This document shows, piece after piece, positions 9,499-17,189 of a stretch of 64,000 nt of DNA (position 1 is the stretch's first letter; every line of letters begins with the position of its first letter). The notes below the pieces were generated by a model. That model was not told the origin of the DNA, ran no database searches, and saw nothing but the letters and a program-made list of their open reading frames with translations. This DNA comes from Candidatus Hydrogenedentota bacterium (GTDB taxonomy: Bacteria > Hydrogenedentota > Hydrogenedentia > Hydrogenedentales > JAEUWI01). The translations under genes and the position numbers were made by a program. Location of the stretch: NCBI GenBank assembly GCA_019637335.1, contig JAHBVV010000002.1, forward strand, positions 186,001-250,000, written 5' to 3'.

Positions 9499-10164
9499 TC
9501 AATCATTTCTTAATTCGTGTCCATTCGCGTTAATTCGCGGTTCAATCAGAACTTCTGTGTTCTCTTTGTCGTGATAGCGGTGCGCCAGGCCCAATTCCGG
9601 GCACGCCTTCTGCAGGCGGCGCAGGGTCCGGCACAGAACCCGGAAGCTGTCCCACAAGAGCGAGGAGTCCGTGGGGTAGTGAATGTTGGCCTCATACGCC
9701 GTCGTGTCCGTGCGCAATTTCTCGCCGCTGATCCACGCGCCGTCCCTCGCGTGCTGCGCGAGCGACTGGTTCACCGCGTGCCAGGTCTCCGCCGACAGCG
9801 CGGCGAAGGCCTTGCCCACGATGGAAAAATCCATCATCGGCTTGGCGAAGCCGAGCCCCACGAAACCGCGCAGGAAATCGCTGTTCTCGATGCGCACCAC
9901 CAGGTTGCGGTAACTGTCCCCCTCCACGAACATCACCACCAGGCACCGCAGAATCTCCTCCGAGGTATACTCGCTGCGCCGGCCCTTTTCCGAAGTCGAG
10001 AGCCACCGGCAGAAATCCGCGTGAACAAGGTCGAGCACGGACGGATTCGCCAGCAGAAGCTCGTTGATGGCCCCGTATTTCTTCCGGTACGCCGCCACCA
10101 CTTTCGTCGGACTTGACGGCAGCACAAAATCCAGGTACATTTGACTCACAGTTTTCGTTCTCAT
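9499..10164 (-). pseudogene. Truncated ISNCY/IS5-like transposase remnant
   Basis: ATG at 10164 follows AAGGAG by 6 nt, giving 221 residues. The N-terminal part resembles the DUF772-like region of IS5/ISNCY-type transposases. The segment RTDTTAYEANIHYPTDSSLL (around residue 155) carries what should be the first aspartate of the DDE triad. The usual remainder with the second Asp and the Glu is missing. After HRYHDKENTEV the frame runs into a generic intergenic repeat (spelling INANGHE) and stops. Family members are roughly twice this length, so this is most likely a 3'-deleted, inactive copy. No inverted terminal repeats were found by eye. A GTG start at 10257 is possible but less likely. Confidence 0.75.
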
Positions 10165-10257
10165 GGCCTGCTCCTTTCCGTGGTTGCCACCACGGTTCTT
10201 TTGTCCAAAGGGAGTAGGCCATTTGTTTTTCATTTTGTCACTACGGCTTTCCGACAC

Positions 10258-10500
10258 CGAAACTAGATATTTTCATTCGCTGAAATTAACCAGTTCATGG
10301 AGCTACTCGCCATTGCCCTGACAATTGATGGGTCTGCCGTGGGTGACTTCTCGAATGTCGCGCTACACAGCTACCGTAGCATGGCTTGCGCTTCACTTGT
10401 CTAGGGTTAATTCTGACGCAATTTGACTTGTGGAAACTGGTGGCGCAGCGCGCCGCGGCGGTCGAGGTTGACGTTGGCGTGGCGCTATGGAATTGGTAGG
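10258..10500. other. Intergenic stretch without a recognisable gene
   Basis: This stretch lies between the transposase remnant and the repeat cluster and is noticeably AT-richer than its surroundings near 10260-10430. It could be part of a decayed insertion sequence. I see no supported reading frame, tRNA or terminator in it. Confidence 0.4.
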
Positions 10501-11410
10501 ACGCGGCGTAACCCGCTTTCGCGAGGCCCCCTCCCCCACTCGTTCCCACGGTCTCCGTGGGAATGCAGTCCCCGCCGCTCCGCGGCTCGAGCCGGCAGGG
10601 ATGCCGGCGCTCCATCGGGGTGCGTCCTGATTGAACCGGGGCTTCGCCAAGGCGTGGGGTAGCGCCCATTGGTTTTGTTGGGGCTGGCGTGGGGTTGTGC
10701 GGGCGGCGTGGGGGTGGTCTGGCGCGGTGTGGGCCGGCAGGGATGCCGGCGCTCCATCGGGGTGCGTCCTGATTGAACCGGGGCTTCGCCAAGGCGTGGG
10801 GTAGCGCCCATTGGGTTTGTTGCGGCTGGCAGTTGTGCGGGCGGCGTGTGGGTGGTCTGGCGCGACGTGGCAGGCAGGGATGGCTCCATCGGGTGCGCTC
10901 CTGATTGAACCGGGGCTTCGCCAGGGCGTGGGGTAGCGCCCATTGGGTTTGTTGCGGCTGGCTTGGGGTTGTGCGGGCGGCGTGTAGGTGGTCTGGGCGG
11001 TGTGGGCCGGCAGGGATGCCGGCGCTCCATCGGGGTGCGTCCTGATTGAACCGGGGCTTCGCCAAGGCGTGGGGTAGCGCCCATTGGGTTTGTTGCGGCT
11101 GGCTTGGGGTAGTTCGGGCGGGGTGTGCGCCTTGCGGCGCGATGCGGGCGGGCCGTCCACCACGGCGCATCTTCGACCCGCGCTCCCAATGGTCCGCGCT
11201 TCTGTTGCTGGGTTCGGGGTTTCTGGGCTGGGTTGCGCGGGCGGCGTGTGGGTGGTCTGGCGCGACGTGGGCCGGCAGGGATGCCGGCGCTCCATCGGGG
11301 TGGGTGTGGGTTGAACCGGGGCTTCGCCCGGGGTCAGGGTGGCGTCCATTGGTCTTGTTGGGGCTGGCGCAGGGTTGTGCGGTCGGGGTGTGGGGGGGGG
11401 CGCGGGTCGC
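10500..11410. repeat. Hairpin repeat cluster A (GCCGGCA-core units)
   Basis: The cluster opens with a module containing a perfect hairpin TCCCACGG-TCT-CCGTGGGA near 10540-10560. It continues with repeated units whose core is GCCGGCAGGGATGCCGGC, itself a hairpin. Cores start at 10591, 10733, about 10869 (degenerate), 11006 and 11271. Spacings are about 142, 136, 137 and 265 bp. The longer unit carries an extra module (about 11125-11200) that also appears at 12480-12545 and 17065-17128. No coding sense is visible; long frames across it are translation artefacts. The sequence closely matches cluster B at 12.27-13.08 kb. Confidence 0.85.
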
Positions 11411-11428
11411 GTGGGGCGGCGCAGGCCG

Positions 11429-12046
11429 CTACTTGCTCATGTCCTTGATCCGGAAATTCCGGTACTCGTGAGCACCATCTTCGCCCTGGAGGCCGATATA
11501 GCCACGGGTCAGCGCGTCGGCGGCCTTGGAGCTGGCGACGAGTTCGCCGTTCAGGCGAACTTCAATGCTCGGCCCGACGATCTTGATGTCGTATTCATTC
11601 CACTCGCCGTCGGGCTTGAGCACCTTCTTCACCCGTTCGACGTCGAGTTCATGCTCCGCGCCGAAGATGGTCGCCATGCGGGCGCTGTTTTCCACCTGCA
11701 CCTCGTACTTCTTGTCCGGCCGGCTTTCGCCTTCCATCGTGGCGCGGAGAAAGACGCCGCCGTCCTGCATGGGCTCGAGGAAGCGGAACTCCACCCGGAA
11801 GATGAAGTCCGAATATTGCTTGTCGCTCCGCAGCCAGCCGCGGCCCACATCGTGCTTGATGACGCCATCCTCCACAAAGAACTGCGCGCCGTTCATGAGG
11901 TGCCAGCCATCCAGGGACTTGCCGTCGAAGAGGCTCACGAATCCTTCTTCGGGATCCTCGGCGGCCAATGGGAAAGACAGCGCGCCCAGGAGGCACAACA
12001 CGGCAGCGGCTACAGCAGCCTGGACAACTTTGCGCTTGCGGGCCAT
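11429..12046 (-). CDS. Secreted DUF1080 (3-keto-disaccharide hydrolase-like) protein
   Basis: ATG at 12046 follows AAGGAG by 6 nt, giving 205 residues. Residues 1-29 are a signal peptide ending near PLAAED. The rest is one DUF1080 jelly-roll domain. Family landmarks are FVSLFDGKSLDGWH near residue 36, IKHDVGRGWLRSDKQYSDF near 63, GGVFLRA near 95, YEVQVENS near 113 and GYIGLQG-EYRNFRIK at the C-terminus. DUF1080 proteins are secreted, lectin-like or keto-sugar hydrolases, often expanded in Planctomycetes-like bacteria. This copy stands alone between repeat clusters A and B, both of which carry the same modules, so it could have moved or been duplicated with them. Substrate unknown. Confidence 0.9.
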   Translation of the reverse strand: MARKRKVVQAAVAAAVLCLLGALSFPLAAEDPEEGFVSLFDGKSLDGWHLMNGAQFFVEDGVIKHDVGRGWLRSDKQYSDFIFRVEFRFLEPMQDGGVFLRATMEGESRPDKKYEVQVENSARMATIFGAEHELDVERVKKVLKPDGEWNEYDIKIVGPSIEVRLNGELVASSKAADALTRGYIGLQGEDGAHEYRNFRIKDMSK

Positions 12047-12272
12047 CGTATTCTCCTTAATCTCGGCTCGGTCTCGCGGTGAAGCACTTTGTTCAACGTT
12101 GTGGACCGACGAACCCAATTGAATAGCGTTTGATGGGGTCATGTCAAACGGAGAATTTGGTGTGGAGTCGTTCGAATGGCCGCCGGGCGCCACCGGCATC
12201 GACTACATCCAGCTTGTCGCCGGGATGGTGGAAGACGCCCTCCGCGGCGCGAACGTTCGGAAAGCGACGGCG

Positions 12273-13076
12273 TAACCCGCTGTCGGCAGCCCCTCTCCCC
12301 CACTCGTTCCCACGGTCTCCGTGGGAATGCAGTCCCCGCCGCTCCGCGGCGTGGGCCGGCAGGGATGCCGGCGCTCCATCGGGGTGGGTGTGGGTTGAAC
12401 CGGGGCGTCGCCCGGATTCGGGGTGGCGTCCATTGGTTTTGTTGTGGCTGGCTTGGGGTTGTGCGGGCGGGGTGTGCGCCTTGCGGCGCGATGCGGGCGG
12501 GCCGTCCACCACGGCGCATCTTCGACCCGCGCTCCCAATGGTCCGCGTTTATGTTGCTGGGTTCGGGGTTTCTGGGCTGGGTTGTGCGGGCGGCGTGTGG
12601 GTGGTCTGGCGCGGTGTGGGCCGGCAGGGATGCCGGCGCTCCATCGGGGTGCGTCCTGATTGAACCGGGGCTTCGCCAGGGCGTGGGGTAGCGCCCATTG
12701 GGTTTGTTGCGGCTGGCTTGGGGTTGTGCGGGCGGCGTGTGCGCCTTGCGGCGCGATGCGGGCGGGCCGTCCGCGCTCCCAATGGTCCGCGCTTCTGTTG
12801 CTGGGTTCGGGGTTTCTGGGCTGGGTTGTGCGGGCGGCGTGGGGGTGGTCTGGCGCGGTGTGGGCCGGCAGGGATGCCGGCGCTCCGTCGGGGTGGATGT
12901 GGGTTGAACCGGGGCTTCGCCCGGATTCGGGGTGGCGTCCATTGGTCTTTTCGCGGGAGGGTGCGGGGTGGTGTCCTTTGGTTTTGTTGTGGCTGGCGTG
13001 GGGTTGTACGGGCGGGGTGTGCGCCTGGGCGCCTGGCGGCGCTGGGGACAGGCGGGACGCCTATCCTACTTTTTTT
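12273..13076. repeat. Hairpin repeat cluster B (same modules as cluster A)
   Basis: It begins with the same GTAACCCGCT and TCCCACGG-TCT-CCGTGGGA module as cluster A. GCCGGCAGGGATGCCGGC cores follow at 12355, 12620 and 12864 (spacings 265 and 244 bp). The cluster ends with a different hairpin element, GACAGGCGGGACGCCTATCC (about 13049-13070), which recurs at 32.6 and 32.8 kb. No gene can be supported inside. Confidence 0.85.
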
Positions 13077-13153
13077 TGAGGTTGTTTTGGTGGAGGCGCG
13101 GGGGTTTGGGCGGGCTTGATCCGCATACACGCGAAAAAAGTCGGGATTTTCAC

Positions 13154-13182
13154 TTGACAGAAGGGGGCGCGAGGTCTACACT
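13154..13182 (+). promoter_or_regulatory. Sigma70-like promoter of the MoxR/BatA cluster
   Basis: A -35 box TTGACA (13154-13159) and a -10 box TACACT (13177-13182) are separated by 17 bp. The first gene of the cluster starts at 13221, leaving a leader of about 30 nt. This follows from consensus match only. Confidence 0.6.
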
Positions 13183-13220
13183 GGGGTGCAAGTTGAGGTG
13201 CAGCGCAGGGGTATTTGATT

Positions 13221-14741
13221 ATGAAGAGCGATTGGCAACGAACACTTGCCACTTTCCTTCGGCAGCTTCAATTCTGGCTGATTCTTGAGGCGTGGGGAGG
13301 CATGTTGTGCCGCATGGCGCTGGTGCTGCTTCCGTTCGGGGCGCTGGCAATCATGGCCGATCAACGGTGGTTGGGGGGCTACTACTCGCCTTCCATCGCG
13401 CTTATTACGCTCGTGCCGCTCGCCCTCGTGCCGGTTGGCTATGCGTTCCTGCATCAGGGGACCCGCCTGCACCAGGCCTTCGAGATGGACGAGCGCGGCG
13501 CGCTCAAGGACCGGATTTCGAGCGCCTGGGAGTTCCTCAGCCAGGAGTCGCTCACGCGCGAGCAGGAATTGCAGGTGCGCGACGCCATCCGGACGGCCTA
13601 CGACACCGATCTGGCCTCGCTGGTCCGGCTGCAGAATCCGCGAATGCCCTATCTCGCGCTCGTAGTGCTGGGCGTGTTTATCGCGAGCTTTTTTGTCCCC
13701 GCAACGTATTCCGAGATCGCCCCCGCCCCCACACCGGACGCGGTTCGCGACGCGCAGCTCGCGGAAGTCGCGGAGGTGCGGGAGGAAATCGAGGCGCTGG
13801 CGCAAGAGGAAAGGGCCCTGGCGGATATCGCGGAGAAACTGCGGGAGATCGAACAGAATTTCGCCCGCAACGAATTGGACCCGCGCGATGTGATGATCGA
13901 GCTTGCCCGGCTCGACCTGGCGCTCCACGCGCGGATGGAAGCCGCGGGGCTGGACGAGGTCAGCAGCCAGCTCGACCAGGCCGTTCCCCATTTGATGGCC
14001 AGCGAATCCGCGCGGCCGGTGGCCGAGGCAATTCGCGAGAAGCGGCATGGGGAGGCCGCGCGCGCGATGGAAGCGCTTGCGCGGGAGTTGAACGAGGGCG
14101 GCGTTTCCAACGAGAACCGGGAACAGCTCGCCCAGCGGATGGCGAATGCGGCGGCGGCCATGCGGCAGGCGTCGGGCGACAAGGAATCGGGCGGGCTTAT
14201 CGCCGATTTTGACGCGGCGTCCGAGTCCGTGGGCGCCGGCGATAAAGACGGCGTCTCCCGCTCTTTTCAGTCGATTCAGGGCAAGATGCAACAGTGCAAC
14301 GGCTATCAGGCGATGAAGGACGCCGCGAACAGCCTGGCCCTGGGGAAGATGGGGCTGGGCGCGGCAGGCTCAATGATGGCCAAGCGCGGCGACGGCCAGA
14401 AGCCGGGCCAGGGCTTGGGGCAGGGCGAGGACAACCGCTTGAGCGATGACCCGTCCACGAGCGCGGGGCGGGGCGAGGCCGATCCCCTGGGGGATGCCCG
14501 ACGCCTGAACGACAGCTACCGCGAAATGCTCCAGGTGCGGGGGACGGCGGGGGACGGCCCGGTGACGAGTGAGGTTGAAATGACCGGGGGCCAGATGGCG
14601 CCGAGCCAGCGAAGCGCGCGGGAGGTCTACAACGAGTATGCCGGCGTGGCGGAGCAGGCGCTGGACCGCGAGGACGTGCCCCTGAGCCACCGATTCCACG
14701 TCAAGCGCTACTTCCAGGCCATCCGGCCCGAGGAGGAGTAG
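13221..14741 (+). CDS. Membrane-anchored coiled-coil protein of a MoxR/BatA cluster (unnamed family)
   Basis: ATG at 13221 gives 506 residues. Three hydrophobic segments lie near residues 28-48, 55-75 and 140-160. A long charged, alpha-helical and probably coiled-coil region follows (about 175-300, rich in A, E and R). Later comes a low-complexity Gly/Gln patch (GQKPGQGLGQGEDN, near 395) and a C-terminal segment ending RFHVKRYFQAIRPEEE. The arrangement resembles DUF4175-like proteins that accompany MoxR-DUF58-vWA clusters, but I cannot confirm the family. It is the first gene behind a good promoter and is followed after about 150 bp by the MoxR ATPase. A role in cell-envelope assembly with the downstream vWA proteins is inferred from context only. 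Confidence 0.8.
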   Translation: MKSDWQRTLATFLRQLQFWLILEAWGGMLCRMALVLLPFGALAIMADQRWLGGYYSPSIALITLVPLALVPVGYAFLHQGTRLHQAFEMDERGALKDRISSAWEFLSQESLTREQELQVRDAIRTAYDTDLASLVRLQNPRMPYLALVVLGVFIASFFVPATYSEIAPAPTPDAVRDAQLAEVAEVREEIEALAQEERALADIAEKLREIEQNFARNELDPRDVMIELARLDLALHARMEAAGLDEVSSQLDQAVPHLMASESARPVAEAIREKRHGEAARAMEALARELNEGGVSNENREQLAQRMANAAAAMRQASGDKESGGLIADFDAASESVGAGDKDGVSRSFQSIQGKMQQCNGYQAMKDAANSLALGKMGLGAAGSMMAKRGDGQKPGQGLGQGEDNRLSDDPSTSAGRGEADPLGDARRLNDSYREMLQVRGTAGDGPVTSEVEMTGGQMAPSQRSAREVYNEYAGVAEQALDREDVPLSHRFHVKRYFQAIRPEEE

Positions 14742-14888
14742 CCGGCCGGGCGCGCGCGGCCGACCTATCGCGCCTTGACACCCGCCGCGCCCGGGGGTAG
14801 CATGGGGGCTCTTTCCGCTGTCGGGCGCCCTGTCGAGACATGGGTGAACCGCGGCCGAGGCGCGCAACATCAGGCAGGGAGCGATTCC

Positions 14889-15890
14889 ATGGCGGTGAAC
14901 AGCCAGTTCGAGCAGGAGGCGCGGCAGTTTGTGGACGCCTTCAACCGGGTTCGGGACGAGATCGCCCGGGTCGTGGTGGGCCAACGCGACATTGTCGAGG
15001 ACATCCTCACGGGCCTTTTCGCGGGCGGCCACGTGCTCCTCGAAGGCGTCCCGGGCATCGGCAAGACCCTCATGGTCCATACGCTCGCGGACACCCTCTC
15101 CTGCGGCTTCTCCCGGATTCAGTTCACCCCGGACCTCATGCCCACCGATATCATCGGCACGCGGATCGTGATCGAGGACGAGTCCGGCCAGAAGCATTTC
15201 ACCTTCCAGCCCGGCCCCGTTTTCACGCAGATCCTGCTGGCGGACGAAATCAACCGGGCCACGCCGAAGACGCAGTCCGCGCTGCTGGAAGCCATGCAGG
15301 AGCGATCGGTCACCACGGCGGGGGAAACCCGCCACCTGGAGCGCCCGTTCTTCGTGATCGCCACGCAGAACCCCCTGGAAATGGAAGGCACCTACCCCCT
15401 TCCCGAGGCGCAGCTGGACCGCTTCCTCTTCAAGCTCTACGTGCGCTTTCCCTCGGTCGATGACCTGGTCGAGGTGTCCCGGCGCACCACTGTGCGCGAA
15501 ATGCCGCGCGCGGGCGTCGCGCTCAGCGATTCGGAAGTGGTCCAGCTCATGGGCACCGTGCGCGATATGCCCATCGCGGAACATGTCGAACGCTACGCCG
15601 CGCACATCCTCGTCGCGACGCATCCGTCCTCCGATCGGGCCACCCCGATGGTGAAGCAATACGGGAAGTACGGCGCGAGCCCGCGCGGGTTGCAGGCCAT
15701 GATTCTCGGCGGCAAGGTGCGCGCGCTGCTGGATGGCCGCTTCAATGTCGCCGAGGACGACATCCGCGCTGTGGCGAAGCCGTCCCTGCGCCACCGGATC
15801 CTGTTGAATTTCGAGGGCGAGGCCGAGGAAATCAGCACGGACGCGATCGTGGAGGAAATCCTGGCGCAGGTGAAGGTGGCGGTGGCATGA
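14889..15890 (+). CDS. MoxR-family AAA+ ATPase
   Basis: ATG at 14889 lies 6 nt after GGGAG and gives 333 residues; longer frames upstream have no better start. The Walker A motif GVPGIGKT is at residues 53-60 and the Walker B region LLADEINRATPK near 115-126. The MoxR-typical QNPLEMEGTYPLPEAQLDRF block is near 160-180. MoxR ATPases act as chaperone-like motors that help mature vWA-domain partner proteins. The partners are plausibly encoded downstream: the DUF58 gene starts inside the MoxR stop (ATGA overlap at 15887), followed by BatA-like and vWA proteins. Confidence 0.95.
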   Translation: MAVNSQFEQEARQFVDAFNRVRDEIARVVVGQRDIVEDILTGLFAGGHVLLEGVPGIGKTLMVHTLADTLSCGFSRIQFTPDLMPTDIIGTRIVIEDESGQKHFTFQPGPVFTQILLADEINRATPKTQSALLEAMQERSVTTAGETRHLERPFFVIATQNPLEMEGTYPLPEAQLDRFLFKLYVRFPSVDDLVEVSRRTTVREMPRAGVALSDSEVVQLMGTVRDMPIAEHVERYAAHILVATHPSSDRATPMVKQYGKYGASPRGLQAMILGGKVRALLDGRFNVAEDDIRAVAKPSLRHRILLNFEGEAEEISTDAIVEEILAQVKVAVA

Positions 15891-16828
15891 GCGGCGGGCG
15901 GGGCGTCCGGGCGCCGGTGGAATCCCGGTCCGCGCCGGCAGGGGAGCCCCTCTTCGACGACAATTTTCTCGAAACGCTGGCCTACCTCAACATCATCGCC
16001 CGAAAAATACTCAGCGGGCAGCTGAAGGCCGAGCGCCGCAGCCGGAAGAAGGGCGTGAGCGTGGAGTTCGCCGACCACCGGCCCTACGCCCCGGGCGACG
16101 ACTTTCGCTTCATCGACTGGAGCGTCTACTTCCGCACGGATCATCTCTTCCTCAAACTCTTCGAGGAGGAGGAAGATCTCCACATCTACCTCCTCCTCGA
16201 TTGCTCCGCGAGCATGGGCTTCGGCGATCCCGACAAATTTCTCTACGCCCGGCGCCTCGCCGCGGCCATCGGCTACCTCGGCCTCGCGAGCCTCGATCGC
16301 GTGCACGTGATCCCGTTTGTGGACGATGTGCCCGGGGCGGCGGCGGATACGCTACGGATCCGGGGCAAGGCCAAGGTTTTTCAGCTGCTGCACTTCCTTG
16401 AGGGCCGGCGCAGCGGCGGCGTGACCGACATGGCGGCCGCCCTGCGGCGCTTCGGCGCCAGCCGCCGGAAGCGCGGCATGGTGATTCTGTTCACGGACCT
16501 CTACGATCGCGACGGCGTCATCCCCGGACTCAACGCGCTCCGCTACCAGAAGTTCGACCCCTACGTCATTCACATTGTCTCGCCCCAGGAGGCCGAACCG
16601 GCGCTGCTCGGCGATCTCCGCCTCATCGACGGCGAAACCGGGCGCGCGCGCGATGTCACCGTGACCGAGGGACTCCTGCGGCGCTACCGGCAGGCCTTCG
16701 CGGCGCACGGCGATCGCGTCGAGCGCTACTGCCGTTCGCACGGCATGGGCTACGCGCGCTGTGTCACCAGCACCCCCTTCCAGGAGACCGTCGTGCAGAT
16801 GCTACGGCGCGGGAAGCTCTTGCAATGA
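15887..16828 (+). CDS. DUF58/vWA-like protein
   Basis: This 313-residue protein begins 4 nt inside the MoxR gene, implying translational coupling. The DUF58 signature HRPYAPGDDFRFIDW lies near residues 66-80. A vWA-like fold follows with a MIDAS-type segment DCSASM near 104. DUF58 proteins are standard partners of MoxR ATPases and are thought to bind metal and substrate proteins near the membrane. No signal peptide or membrane segment is visible, so it is probably cytoplasmic or peripheral. The next operon gene starts 361 bp downstream, a gap filled by a dispersed repeat. Confidence 0.94.
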   Translation: MSGGRGVRAPVESRSAPAGEPLFDDNFLETLAYLNIIARKILSGQLKAERRSRKKGVSVEFADHRPYAPGDDFRFIDWSVYFRTDHLFLKLFEEEEDLHIYLLLDCSASMGFGDPDKFLYARRLAAAIGYLGLASLDRVHVIPFVDDVPGAAADTLRIRGKAKVFQLLHFLEGRRSGGVTDMAAALRRFGASRRKRGMVILFTDLYDRDGVIPGLNALRYQKFDPYVIHIVSPQEAEPALLGDLRLIDGETGRARDVTVTEGLLRRYRQAFAAHGDRVERYCRSHGMGYARCVTSTPFQETVVQMLRRGKLLQ

Positions 16829-16984
16829 CGGGACGAAGCTACACGCGCGGCAACGAGGAGCGTAGCCGGCGGCAACCCGGTCGCCCGGTCGCCCGCGCCG
16901 CCTCGTGGAGCCACAAGACCGCGCCAGCCAATCAACCGCCCGCCTGCAAGGGGCAACAATGTTGCACGAATCCCAGCGCGGAAA

Positions 16985-17140
16985 GTGGGCGTCCTCGCAA
17001 TAGCCCGACCCAACGACAGTGCGCGCGATGGAGCGCCGGCATCGCTGCCGGCACGGCGCAACGAAGTTGCGCGATGCAGGCGAGCCGTCCACCGCGGCGC
17101 ATCTTCGACCTGCGCTCCCAATTATCACCGTCAAATAGAT
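16985..17140. repeat. Dispersed GCCGGCA-type repeat inside the MoxR operon
   Basis: The gap between the DUF58 and BatA-like genes holds the core in reverse orientation (GAGCGCCGGCATCGCTGCCGGC, near 17031-17052). It is followed by the module GCGAGCCGTCCACCGCGGCG and CATCTTCGACCTGCGCTCCC (17073-17120). That module also occurs in clusters A and B. A frame opening with ATGA at 16825 crosses it but has no protein-like composition. Confidence 0.75.
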
Positions 17141-17189
17141 CGCGCGCAGGTCATTTCGCCGGGTGCGTAGTTCTCGCGGGGGCGCGTTC

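Noticed and set aside
10295-11349. Long minus-strand frames over repeat cluster A
   Set aside because: The repeated RRHPCRP and FNQDAPRWS-like segments are translations of the GCCGGCA units; no start, ribosome-binding site or domain supports a protein.
12141-12275. 44-codon plus-strand ORF before cluster B
   Set aside because: It has an ATG and plausible composition, but no family, no clear ribosome-binding site, and its end lies in the shared repeat word GCGTAACCCGC. It could be a fragment, but I cannot support it.
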